Shown here: piece by piece, positions 13,159 through 26,800 of the stretch
Layout of the letters: every line of letters begins with the position of its first letter
Position numbering within the stretch: position 1 is the first letter of the stretch
DNA from: Misgurnus anguillicaudatus
Taxonomy: Eukaryota; Chordata; Actinopteri; Cypriniformes; Cobitidae
Length of the DNA stretch: 64,000 bases
Direction of reading: 5' to 3'
NCBI RefSeq assembly: GCF_027580225.2
Contig: NC_073351.2
Span: 5,498,501-5,562,500 of the forward strand
Notes under the pieces: model-generated
The model's database searches: none
What the model was told of the DNA's origin: nothing
The model's input: only the letters and a program-made list of their open reading frames with translations
Made by a program: the position numbers and the translations under genes

Positions 13159-16100
13159 AAGTTTCGTTGCAAAACGAGATAAATCCATTTTTTAACATTT
13201 TTGTCAAAACATGTTTATTATTATGTTATCATGTTATTATTTTGTTTTATTGTGCTCCTTAGCTGTATTTTTTAAGTTATGAAGGTTTAAATCAAAACAA
13301 ACCAACTGCAGTTGCATTGAAATTAATTGGAATGCACAACCAAAAAACGCGATATCTGAACAATTAACAAAACGGTGGTTATCTCGTTTTGCAACGAAAC
13401 TCTTCATATATATATATTAGAGGTGTGAATCTTCACTGGTTCCTCGATTCAATTCGATTCCGATTATTAAGTTAACGATTCGATTCAATTCGATGTTGCG
13501 ATGCATCATGATGCATCACGATGCATCATGATGCATCACGATGCATTGCATCACGATGCATTGCATCCTTTTTTTTTATTACTGCACATTGCTACATTTA
13601 TTTTGATGAATGTAAGAAGTCAGATACAGTATTTGAACTCCTTTGTATTTTGTTTTCTTCAAGAAGTATACTAAAGTATACTACTTAATAGGAAACAAGA
13701 CAAACTTGTTCTGTAAACAGCAAACAACAGCAGCATTTAAAACTAAAACATTAGGAAAAACTAAAAGTGCATAATACTGTCAATTAAAGCATTATCAACA
13801 CTTGCATTCTTTAGCAGCTCGGGGTGAAAACGGTTAACATGGTTTCTTAAGCCCTATTCGGACGAGATTAGTTTTACAGGGGTAGATGGCATAATGTAAT
13901 TCTACCACAGGACGTCGGTAATATTAATGGTCAATTCGGACGGGATTAGAAATCTCAGTAAAACATTCAGAAGTGGGAGGGGTAACTCGTTTGCGCAGCG
14001 CGTCACCTCTCGTCTTCACGTGCACGTTACCTTGCCTCTTGATTTGTTTTGGTATTGTAATGTAGTTGCAGTTTTCTGGCAACATATACTTGACTTCATG
14101 GTTAAAAATATTGACAAAAATTTTGCTTTACTTTGGAAAAATGTATTATTAGGTCTATTTGTAAATCAGAAGGACAAACAAATTCACACATACATGATTA
14201 ATTTTATCATCTTAATGGCAAAATTCCATATACATAAATGTAAATTTTCTGGGCGAAAACCATGCTTTAAAGTATTTAAAGAAGAAATTGTACACTATGT
14301 TGATCTAATATTACCCTCAAAAAACCAGAAAGCCTGTCAGATTCTTAAGGCATGTAATTATTTTCATATTTTTATATAATATTTTGTTTCCCCCCCTAGC
14401 AACAATGTCTTTATTTTAATTTTAAATTATTTAATTTTGTGTTATTTTTGTTCATTTTCATACAATTTATATTTGAATACATTGATGTAATATTTTTATT
14501 ACTGTCAAGTGATTAATAAATATATATAAAAAAAATAAAAAAAATAAAAAAAAAACTTGCCTCTTGATATCAGATGTGCAAACAACATGAAACAGACAAG
14601 GAAAACGCGAAACACTGTGATTAATTTCAGTTTGGGGAGAACGTCAGTTTCGTAAACAGTTCCGCGAATCTGAGAAGTGAATTTGACTTTTTTTTTTTTA
14701 AGTTTGTGTCGTGTTTTATTCAGAAACTGACCTGCCACTGACTTGTTTCCCGTCTAGAACGCAAGTAAATGCTTCTTTAAGCGCTTCTATATTTAAAAGA
14801 AACCCGCAAATTGAAAGGAAATGACGCGATTTACGTGTATATTTACAGCTGGTCTATTCGCACTGGATTAGTATTACCTGAGGTAATTTCTCCGGACCTT
14901 TTTACAGAAGGTAAAAGACGCCGTAAGCTTTACTGACATTGTCCGTAATGATTACAGAGAAGCTCTGATAAAAACTTGCTTTACCCCACCTCCCTATGTA
15001 AAACTAATCCCGTCCGAATAGTACTTTAGATTAGTGGTATTGCCTACATATTTTATTTGTGCATGGCAGGCTTTACACACAGCGTGTGTCTTGTCCAGTT
15101 CGTGCTTACCAGCATGTTCATAGAAGCCGAAATGAGCCCAGACATCGGCTTTTAAAATACCCGGTGCATTTTTTATCAGTCGTTTCTCACAACCCTCTGC
15201 CATTTTTTCTACCGCCACATACCTGTACGCGACGAATGATGTCAGCAGGCTATAATCGATTATGGGTTATTACTGCATCGATGCAGAATCGTCCACCCCC
15301 GCATCGCGATGCATCGCACAATCGATTAATTGTGACACCCCTAATATATATATAGGTGCACATTATCTGAGCTTTCTCCAAATATATTAATATACAGCAT
15401 ATTATGATAATGCTATGCAAATAATTTGTGAAGTAGCAGCTTTCAATAAATAAAAAATAAAATAAATAAAATGCATTAATAAATCCAACAACCCCTGCAC
15501 GTCCATAAGAGGTTTCTATGTTAATAAACCATTGCCTCTTTGTTTCTACATTTAAAAGACAAAGCTGGCAATTCTGGTTATACTTTCGTTCTTTTAAAAA
15601 TGTCTATTTTATTTTATTTTATTTTATTTTATTTATAAATCACTCGGGGTTATCTGATTTAACTATTTGGCTTGTGTTTTGTTTCCGTGCACTTCAGGCA
15701 TTTTGCAGATACTATTTGTTCTGCACCTTGTTAATTCTGACCTTATTTTATTAAAAAAATGTATTTATTATAAACATAAATTCTGATCTAATTTAAGTCT
15801 GTAAATTTTGGATTTCTTTTTGTTGTATCGATGTTGCACTGTTGCTGCTGGCCATGCTAGCGCATGCAATTTAGCCGAATGCGCTAGGTGCTCTGCGTCT
15901 CATATTTAGGAGTTCATGTTTTTCGACGGGTATAAGTTTTTAAAATGTATTTAAGAGGGTGGTTATCTTGTCAAAAGTTAAGCTACAAAACAGGTAAGCA
16001 GTTTCTTTAAATTTCGGTGATGACACAGAAAATATCTGCACCGAAAATATATTTATGCCTGACACGACTTTGTAGTGATTTAATATTATGGTCGGTGTTC

Positions 16101-18018
16101 ACTTTCAAATGATAGAAAAGAGATTCCTGAAATAAATAATATAAGAATCATCAGGTGTTTCTGTAAAGTGAATACTTTAATAACGTCTAGTGTCTATAAA
16201 ATCATTAATTTCAGTGTTTTTCTTGTTATAAACTAATGTTTAATGAATTGTATATAAAGCTTAGTTTTTATCATTTACAGTAACAATCACAAATTATATG
16301 TCATTTGTTGTTGTTTTTTGTCATGCTTTGACGCGCTAAATCTCCAAATTAAATAAAATGGCTGAATTGTAGCCGGGGTTTCCAAGGCAGGATCACATTT
16401 CTTATTTTTTTAGGTTTAGTTATTATCAAAATGTTTTTTTTGTTATATCTTTGTGTGATGTTCTGTAGATCGTGGCTTTAAAATGTTATGAGGAATGTTT
16501 AAACAAAGGTTTATGTTGCTTACATTTGACCTTTAAAAAAAAGATATAAAATGCATCGTCAGTTTTGTTTTCGTTTATCACTTGAAAGACAGTTTTGGTC
16601 ACTTCATCAGAAAGTTGTTTGTGTGTGTTGCTTGTGAAAGAAAATAAAAGTTACCCATTTGTACCTTGTCTGGCCCCCTCCCACCCCATGCACATACACA
16701 TGGATGATTTGACTATCGGTCGACTATAGAAAGATTCGACAATTCTGATTCGAATATGTAAATCCTAAGTCGAGGACACCCCTACATTTTGCACACAAAA
16801 CACAATGTTCTCCCAACTGAGCTACAGGAACACATGTAGCTTGTCCACACTTTATAACCAAATATCGTCCGCAGATAAACATACCACACTGGCACCCAAA
16901 CTGGTCTGCCCACTGCCCAGCCAAGGCATAGAGGAGGACGCTGCCATCTGTTGGGGAGCGAAAGGACCGGTGCTTGCCTGAGCAATGTTTGTGTGAGATG
17001 ATCGGTAATCCACATCATCAGAGCTACACGGAGAAAGCAAGATATTCATATAACTATAAACATGTGAGCTCAATAATCGACACACGAACACACACTAACC
17101 TACGAGACTCCTTGTCAAATTCCTCTCCGATCCACGTGTAAGGCTGAGCTGCGAGCAGGGTGGACACATCCACCTCCTGGACGTCGTGAGTGGACGCCAG
17201 CACTATTTCATTCGTGTTAGCCTGAGAGAATAGACATCTACACATTACAAACAGGTTTGATTTTTTTCCCAAGTATTAAACTGGCAAAAAAGTACTGCCG
17301 CTTCTTCAAAAAGAAATAAACGTGTACCGACCCTGTTAATGGCAAAAGCCATGATAATATCAGATTCTTTGTGGACAATTTTAGCTTTGCCTCCTGGGTA
17401 GCCCATATCAGCCTCCACCTGTAATACAACACACGCACACACACTTATATTACTCACTGCTGTCATTTCACAATCACATCCCCATACACACAGCGGCAGC
17501 AGCAGGAAGTCAATCGACATGCAGTCCCGACTACATACAAACTTTCCCCGAGGAGAAACATGAAGTAACTGCTCAGTTAATGCTTGATATTGCAAATGAG
17601 GAGTCTGAAGCTGAATCCATTCGATTGGTTAATCACTTTAGTGCCGTCGACGGTTAGTGATGGAGAGCAGTGCTGAGTTAGGGGTCGTGAGGAAACAGAC
17701 GAACGTGTTGTGTTTGTGTGATCACAGCAGAGGATAAGAGAGGACAGAAGCCCAAAGCTTTGAGAGGGGGTTTCACAGAGAGACGAGTCTCGTTCTGTGT
17801 CTCAGTACCTTTTTGGTTTTGCGAGATCCAGTAACGCAGTTTTGTATGAGGTGGTCCACATGATTATCTAAAGACTACACAATACACACCACAACACACA
17901 CAAACATTAACAAACCAACACGGGCCACAGCACGAAACACATGCACAGAACAAATGGGGGGAAAAAATGTAAATAATAAACCGCAAAATGAATCTCAACT
18001 GGAGCTCAGAAAGGGATT

Positions 18019-18073
<55 letters not shown>

Positions 18074-20836
18074 TGAGAGATGATCCTACTATAAGTAAAC
18101 ATGCACATTAATGATTGGACAATATATATCCTCATGGCTGTTATATCGGACAATAATTGGATTTTTTACAATTATGACATCAACTGATCCAATCTTTTTG
18201 TCCAGCCATAAAAAACATATCGGTTGCCCACTAATGTACATAAAAAAAAAAAACATGATGTCAGTACTTACCCCGGCGTATCAGATACTGGATTAACCCA
18301 AATGATGGTCTCAGTGCTTTTACTAACCCACATTAAGGTGAGTTTTGGCCCTGTTGCTTTTTTTTTACCTCACTCTTAATACATAACATAAACTCAGACC
18401 ACACCCCATTCATTACCTCACTGAGCTTGACCACACCCTTTAATTATTGTACATAGGGGTCTTGCTGCACTGCACTGTGTAATTTTCTTACTTAAAGGTG
18501 CAGTGTGTAAATTGTAGCGGCATCTAGTGGTTAGTTTGCAAATTGCAACCAACGGCTCAGTCCACTGCTCACCTCTTGCTTTTAAAAAACATAGAGAAGC
18601 TACGGTAGCTGCCACCGGACAAACATTTCATTGTTGGAGACAACTTAGTAAAAAAGTTTGTCCGTTAAGGGCTTCTGTAGAAACATGGCTGCTTCCATGT
18701 AAGGGGACCCTCAGTGTATGTAGATAAAAACGTCTCATTCTAAGGCAATAAACACATAACGGTTCATTATGAAAGGTCTTCATAGACCACTGATAATTTA
18801 GTTATGTATATTATTTTGCATTTCTGTCAAGAGATCCTTCTAAAAATTACACATTGCACCTTTAAAAAACTCTTTCTCTGGCACTGACCTATCCCATCAA
18901 TGACCTCAGTGTGTTCCTGGCCCTGCCCCTTCATTTGCATAACTCCACCTCATCTGTAATTACCTCACTCTGCTTTCTTTTCTTGGTGAAGATGTAGCGA
19001 ATCAGAGTCTCTTGAAGCATTTCCTGTTTGACCAGAACATGCCACAGACGTCGGGCAGGAAAGGAGAGATGATGCTTTGACCTGAACAAAAACCACAAAC
19101 ACACACGTTCAATCCAGCGATTGCGCATTGCGGATACAAAATGCACGTGGTGTGTAAATCCTGGGACGAAATACAACAAAGTTTTAAACTTCTCACTTGA
19201 AGGGTGTGTTCTCGGGCTCCAGCATGGCTTTGTGTCGGAGTATAGCCGGTCCTCCGCCAGAGCTTAGGTCCGTGGGAAAAGTGTTGATGTAATTCGGTGG
19301 AGGTCCGTCAAATTTATTCATCTTCTCCACGAGAATCTGCTCCCAGTTCTCCAGTGTCTTCAGGACAGCGTTTGTCAGAGGAGACCTGACGGGCAACTCT
19401 AAGATGACACAAAGCAAACTGTTAATTGATCTTCAACTAGTTTGTATGGGTCTGTGTGATGTTTAACCGCTAATGCACCTATGAAATCCAATCCTGTGAG
19501 GGGCAGGAAGGTCTTGACATTATGCAGAGCAAGTTTGACCATAACCAGGCGAATTAGAGACCAACTGCAGAGACAAAAACACAACACCACCCTTTAACTC
19601 AGACACGCTGGTGCATACACAATAGCCAAAAGCCATTTCATTCAATCAAGAACAAATATTTTATCATTTCCTTCTTAGTTTAGTCTATTCTCAGTATTCT
19701 CAACAGAGCACCATTATCAACTCAGTGGTGACAACTTTGCTGATTGGTTGATCTATTAGGAGGATTATGGGTGTAGTACCTTTTTGGTAGTTTGGCCGCT
19801 TTTATAAGAAAACTTGAAACTATTATGATTACAAAACAGATTTTTGTTTGCTCAATACAAAACTGATTTCTGGTCAGACCTGTAGGAGTTTGGATCAGAA
19901 TGTTCAGTCATCTGTGTGTCAGAGAGGAAGGCATCATCATCATCCTCATCATTATCACTAGCACCGCTCTCATCTGAATCATACAGAGCGCCGCTGTCGG
20001 AGAGAGGGAGGAAGGGCTGGAGGATAAACACACACATTGCTGGGTTATTAAGGTTTGAGCGGCAGTGATTAAAACATTTAAGGTTAATGTGTTTCAAATG
20101 ACAATTTCCAAACATTGGTGAGGTCTCACTTTGGCCACAAAGTAATCCCACATGCTGAGTTCAGGTGGGATGAACTTCTCCTTGTAAGTGGGACGTTCAA
20201 CGGGTACAGGAGGCGGGGCGACCGGAGTCTCTTTAACGGGACGTCCCGGAACCAGCATACGCATGTTAAACCTGCGCCGCTGCCGGTCTACATCCTCAGC
20301 GGGAGGTGTCGGAGGAGGAACCGCTGGATGACAAAGAAAGAGACAGGGAAGAAAGACAGTCTACGTTAGAAACAACAGAGTACCCATTATAAAAAGTACT
20401 ATGCTCACAGTGTGCAAAAACCCAGAAGTCCACAGATTCTGCCCTAAAGTATACAACAGTATCAAGAAAAGCACACTGCATGAAACACTGTATCCATACA
20501 TTTTTTTTCAAGTATTACATAATGCATACTGACTCACATACTTGATAGGCTTACTACAGTATAATAAATAGACATTATAAAGTTTGTAATGCACAGTATG
20601 CAGTATGCTGGAGAAACGAAACACAGGCATGCTAATAAAGTAGAGAAACTGAGAAATTGAAACAGAGACAGCGAGAGAGAGAGAAGGAGAGCGAGCGAGA
20701 GATCTCTGTATAAGGTGGTACTCAACACAATCTCACACACAACACAAACCTTCCCCAGCATCCTGTTTGACTTCATCAGTTGCAACTAAATGCAACAAAC
20801 AAAACAACACAACATGATGATGATGATGCAGCTCAA

Positions 20837-20867
<31 letters not shown>

Positions 20868-23800
20868 CACACACATGTTGGCAATGGCATATGTGGTTTA
20901 AAGGGACTATTCCATAGACGCAATGCATTTTCTACTGTACAAACTGTATATTCTACTCCCCAACCTACTCCAGTCCCTAACCCCAACCGTCACAAAAACC
21001 TGTTGGCAGTCTTTAAAGGGGCCATGGCATGAAAATCTGACTTTTTCCATGTTTAAGTGCTATGATTGGGTACCCAGTGCTTCTATCAACCTAGAAAATG
21101 TAAAAAAATATCAACCCAGTAACTTAGTTTTGGTAAACCATTCTCTGCAAGCATGTGAAAAAATAGGTTGTTGAAATTTGGCTCTCCTTATGATGTCATA
21201 ATGAGCTCTTATTATAATAATACCGCCCCTTAATCTGCACTATCCGACCACAGCACTGCCATTTAATGCAGATAAAAGCACAATTGAGTTTTAATTGCAA
21301 CAAACCACCATCATTGTGATCAGTGTTTGAATTTCATCAGCTCATTTGCATTTTAAAGGACACACCCGAAACGACACATTTTTGCACACACCTACAAAGT
21401 GGCAATTTAAACATGCTATAATAAATTATCTATATGGTATTTTGAGCTAAAACGTCACATATGTGCTCGGGGGACAACAAAGATTTATTTGACATTTTAA
21501 AAAAGTCTTGTGCCATGGCCCCTTTAATCTGTGAAAAACTACCATTTAGTATGTTTTTAGCTGATCGGTTTTCAAGGGACACTTCCTGTTTCATTCAGCG
21601 CTCTACCAAGTGCTGAAATGGCTCTCGAAACCTTCATAAATTCTTTATCTCCAGTTGAGAAATACTAAAGTATTTTTAGTAGAGATACACCAATATTAAA
21701 ATTTTCCACCAATTACAATTCAGACTGATATCTGCCGATGCTAATGCAGATAGTTTGATGGTTATATTAACTTGCATTAACTAAATTCGGAAGTTAAAAG
21801 TTTCTAAATGTTACTAATTCATATGATGACCATTAATGTTAAACATTAAACTACTGATATTTCTTTACATTTTCTATACACAGAGCTCGAATTCATTGCA
21901 TTTTCCTGTTCTCTTTTCATTGGCAGGATATATCGGCCATGAATATCTGCTGTTTTTAAACTATCCTCTGATAGCCGATAGTGTGAAAAAGTGCTTTAAT
22001 CATCCGATACTGATTATTGGCTGATATATCAGTGCATCACAACTTTTTGGACCGTAAACCATTTTTCACATATTTGTAAATATGTATTCTTGTAAAAATA
22101 CTTTATCGGCAATTAAACCCTGCTGATTTTAATTATTACTCTATGACTAAAAATAATACTTTTAAGGAGAACCAAAGTTTTTTCTCAATAAAAAATCTTT
22201 CAAAATGTTTTAACATCAATTTAAACTAGTGGTCTTCTTCTTCCACTTACAAATGCCTTCACGTAAATAGGGAATCCGCTATGGCATGAATGCAACTGGC
22301 TTTTAAAGTGGATGGGAAATGTGACTCTAACTGGTTTATTGCACGCTACATCCAAAACACACCCATTAAGATAATAGGGACAACCCTTTTAGACCATTAT
22401 TCCTGTCGTTAAACTAGCAAAAGCCTATTTAGACCATCCGCTTAAACTGTTAAAACAGGGCCCAAAAAATGTCTTCTGAAGTTAAATGATCGGGGTGTGT
22501 GAGGCCAATTATTATTTTGAACTTATTTCGCAAAACAAACACAAAAGACAGCAAAATACAAATATAGTCATCTAGATATTTTCAAATATCAGTGAACCAT
22601 GTCTGCATGTAACATGAAGATATTTAAAATATAACATTATTTGTTTGTGATCAACTACAGACAGAAACAAACAAAATGTAAGTAAATATGGAAAGAAATG
22701 TCTTATTCTATTTCTTACTGTACTGTGAACATAGCAATATCGTGGGTTGTCCTGTAGGCACAGCTGGATATAAAAAAACAACGCACTCCTCAGACCACAG
22801 GCTTTCATATTCAAACAGTTTTGAAATGCAGCTTAAATGAACAAGATAAAGTGTATTTCATCTCTTCAGGTGGCTTGTCTTGGAGATTTTCTCTCCCTTT
22901 GAATGTTTTCTAAAACATTTTCTTTCTGACAGTGTGGAATGTCTGTTTATCTCTTCTGATTGCTGAAACCATCTGAGGAGAACGCATCAGAAAGAAAAGA
23001 TTCACCTTAAACAATCTTAAAAAGTTATGTTCAAAGTCAAACTCCAGCACAGAGTGAATGTGTGTATGTGTGTTTTGAGCGGGATTATTAGGAACAAAGA
23101 GTTGATGTCAGATTCAATTCTGCATGTGATCAAAGGATCTACTCTGTGAGCGGTGCCAGACCACACACTTCACAAAATGCCAAAGCTGACAAGTATGAAA
23201 ACAACCTTCATCTTTGTGTTGTTTTAATTAAATGTGGTTCTTTAAATGAAAGGCATCTGAGGCACTTTCCAGTTTAAACAAGTTGAGAAACATGCAGGTT
23301 TGGTTTTGCAGATGTTTAAATGGATCTAAAGTAGTTAAAAAAAGTATAGGGCTGAGATAGGGAAAACCTGTGTAATTCAACCAATCAGTAGACAGCTTTG
23401 TGTTTCCAGATAAGTGTGCCAAATGCATCAGATGTTCAGCCAACAGTCTGTGGGTTTGACATCCAAGGCTGAGACTACAGTATCTATAATGTATATACTG
23501 TATAGGCGTTTTCTACATATAGATATGTTTCTTTTATTTTGATAAAAAGCCTAATTTTTCTGTATACATTTAAAAAATGTGTGTCCTATAAATAATGTTC
23601 ATCCTGAGGGCGATGAAAATAATTCAAGATTGTCACTATGTAGGCTATGCTATACACAAAAAAGCTCAAAATCACATTACATTTTAACATTGTAATAAAA
23701 TTAAAGGTGACATAGAATGATTGAAGCGGGTATTTATCCTTGTTCTGTGATGTGACATGTAGACAAATTTTTTTTTGTTTGGGTCTGTAATGTCTTAGAA

Positions 23801-26800
23801 GCTTCCTAAAAACCTCTCTCAAATAGCTCTATTAGGGTGGGTGATTTTAAACAAGTGGTTTTGCACCTATTTGGCTCCCCCAACTGGCTTAACCTGCAAT
23901 CTCATTACTGATTGGCTGACTTTGCTGCCACTCAAAAAATGTAGCCAATTATTTTAAAGTGGAGGGGCAGTGAGATGCCTGTGATGTCATAAGCATCAGT
24001 TTTTCAGATTGGGCTGTTTTCTGACATTTCTAAAAGAGGAATTTCTACGAGACTGAGATGTTTACATGTCTAGCACTTTTTGTATGTTCGTGAATGCGGG
24101 TAGACTACCATTATTCAACAAAGACAAGGTAAAAATGTTTTTTTTTTATTCTCTGTCCCCTTTAAAGCAAACATAAAATTACTAAAATTTTTGAATGATT
24201 GCTTCCTATTATACTGCTCTCTATCTGTATGAAGTCTGTGAAGTTTAATGCAGATTCGCTTGCGTAAGGCTCATTCACTCCTGGCAGCTAAATGGAAATA
24301 TCTGCATAACATTTACAGATGAAGAATAAACCCGTGAACTGTACATTAGATCACATCCTAAATACATTAAGGGGCCAGTCACACCAAAAGCGTTTATGGC
24401 AGTTGCAGGCGCCTTTTTTGAATGATCTTCTATGGGCAGGGAGCGTTTGCGCGCTGTTTATGCGCGCCGAGCGGCATGCAGTTTTTTGCCGCCTGCTGCG
24501 CACGCGTTTTTGAAGGAGCGCTGAGAGCGGAGAAGCGCCCGACGTCATTCGCGTCTTTCCATTGTCCAATCGAATGAGGGGAGAGGCGGGCCTTACGTTG
24601 TGGTGAGGGAAGTTTACAGTTGCTTTGAAGAACCGGACTCCACTCGCTCACTCTCTCCTGCGTGTTTGTGCTCCTCTTATCCTCAAACAAGGTCAGAGTA
24701 AACGCTCTCTTTTTAAAGTTTCTGCTAATATGACAGTTAACAGCAAAAGAGCGCTCACGCAATATTTGATTGACAAGACAGCTGACTCGGTGGTTGCTTA
24801 GCAATATGAAAAGCCGCGTCGCACTGCTCTTTTTTTAAAAAAGGAAGTGCGTCGCGCCTTGCGTTTGCAAGCATTTAAAGCGCTTTTGGTGTGACTGGCC
24901 CCTTAAGCAGTGTTAATGCATGAACTATTATCTTACACTATTTAAGTTATTTTTAATACAGAATAAAGCATATTTTGGAAAATTATGATTATGCATTTTC
25001 CCTGTAGCCGCTCACTCTATGTCTACTATTTTTTTCAGATGCGCTTATAACATGTATGTATAATCAGATATTGCCTAATCCTATCATTTACATTTAAAGG
25101 AACAGTATGTAGGATTGTGGCCAAAACTAGTATTGCAATCACAAAACTTGTGGCTAAAACTGGTACTGCAATCACACAACTGGTGTGCAATAGACAAAAT
25201 GACAACATAAACATCAGTTGAGGGCTGCAATTCCACTTTTTAATGATATCTTAATGTCTAGTGACATATCAGGGCCATTTTATGATTCATTGATATACAT
25301 TTCTTACATACTCTTCCTTTAAATTCTTTCATTAAGCAGATGGATTCATACTTTAGAAATATATCAATATCAGTCAGCTTATAATATTTCTTGCATTGTT
25401 TCTTAAATCTCTCTGACCCTTAAACTGGCTGTTTAATAACAGGACCTCTGAGTTCGCAATATGTAAATGATCTTTGTTATGACTATTGTTTGTTTGTTAT
25501 GACTATTACTGTTATGACCTTACTGCACATGTTAACAATGGATATACACTCAACTAAAGGATTATTAGTAACACTGATTGTGGGGACCATTTTAGTACAG
25601 TGAATTCATTGTCATGTTCAAGAAGCCAATTTAAATGATTCGAGCTTTGTGACATGGTGCATTATCCTGCTGGAAGTAGTCATCAGAGGATGGGTACATG
25701 GTGGTAATAAAGGGATGGACATGGTCAGAAACAATGCTCAGGTAGGCTGTGGCATTTAAATGATGCCCAATTGGCACCAAGTGGCCTAAAGTGTGCCAAG
25801 AAAACATCCCCCACACCATTACACCACCACCACCAGCCTGCACAGTCGTAACAAGGCATGATGATCCATGTTCTCATTCTGTTTACGCCAAATTCTGATT
25901 CTACCATCTGAATGTCTCAACAGAAATCGAGACTCATCAGACCAGGCAACATTTTTCCAGTCATCAACTGTCCAATTTTGATGAGCTCGTGCAAATTGTA
26001 GCCTCTGTTTCCTATTTGTAGTGCAGATGAGTGGTACCCGGTGGGGTCTTCTGCTGATTTAGCCCATCCGCCTCAAGGTTGTGCGTGTTACGGCTTCACA
26101 AATGCTTTGCTGCATACCTCGGTTGTAACGAGTGATTATTTCAGTCAAAGTTGCTCTTCTATCAGCTTGAATCAGTCGGTCCATTCTCCTCTGACCTCTA
26201 GCATCAACAAGGCATTTTCGCCCACAAGACTGCCGCATACTGGATGTTTTTCCCTTTTCACACCATTCTTGAAAACCCTAGAAATGGTTGCGCGTGAAAA
26301 TCTAATTAACTGAGCAGATTGTGAAACACTCAGACCGGCCCGTCTGGCACAAACAACCATGCCACGCTCAAAAATGCTTAAATCACATTTCTTTTCCATT
26401 CTTACATTCAGTTTGGCATTCAGGAGATTGTCTTGACCAGGACCACACCCCTAAATGCATTGAAGCAACTGCCATGTGATTGGTTGATTAGATAATTGCA
26501 TTAATGAAAAATTGACAGGTGTTCCTAATAATCCTTTAGGTGAGTGTATGGCCATACAGTTCATGTTACACTATATTCAAAATGATTCTGGCCCATTACT
26601 GTAATTTAATTAAAATACATTTTGTAAATTGTATCGGGCAGTCATGGCCTAATGGTTAAAAAAGTTGGGCTTGTAACCTGAAAGATCACTATGGATAAAA
26701 GCATCCTTTTAGATGTATCCTTCACAGACATGGCAATCCCAGAATGCACTGCGTCAAGACATTTTTATTTTAGATAGTTTATATAAAGTCACTCTTTTTT

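Larger units (their letters stand above)
13418..15343 (-). mobile_element. second hAT-type element carrying a BED zinc-finger remnant
   Basis: Ends TAGAGGTGTGAAT and, inverted, TAGGGGTGTCACAAT are flanked by ATATATAT octamers (13410-13417 and 15344-15351). Near the left end are imperfect GATGCATCATGATGCATCAC repeats. On the minus strand about 15040-15218 encodes a BED-type zinc finger typical of hAT transposases: [18 protein letters not shown], then [20 protein letters not shown] with its C-x2-C pair. The rest of the transposase is missing. The element is interrupted by another at 13854-15021. Confidence 0.78.
13033..16784. mobile_element. outer hAT-type element of a nested transposon stack
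   Basis: Termini TAGGGGTG and CACCCCTA are flanked by identical octamers CATTTTGC at 13025-13032 and 16785-16792. The ends extend into TAGTCGAAGATTCGAT-type sequence on the left and a related CTATAGAAAGATTCGAC block on the right. Its 3.75 kb contain a (TA)n tract, a short foldback repeat (13158-13405) and a second hAT-type element (13418-15343). The remaining sequence, 15344-16750, is AT-rich with an ATTTT repeat near 15606-15636 and no transposase frame. It explains most of the 8.4-kb dmxl2 intron. Confidence 0.8.

Noticed and set aside
24430..24804. 124-codon minus-strand open frame
   Set aside because: It lies wholly inside the TTAA element 24371-24902 and has no recognised motif.
26634..26706. 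Possible tRNA gene
   Set aside because: Only a tRNA-like head is present, without a proper acceptor stem or T-loop, and it joins a SINE tail motif.
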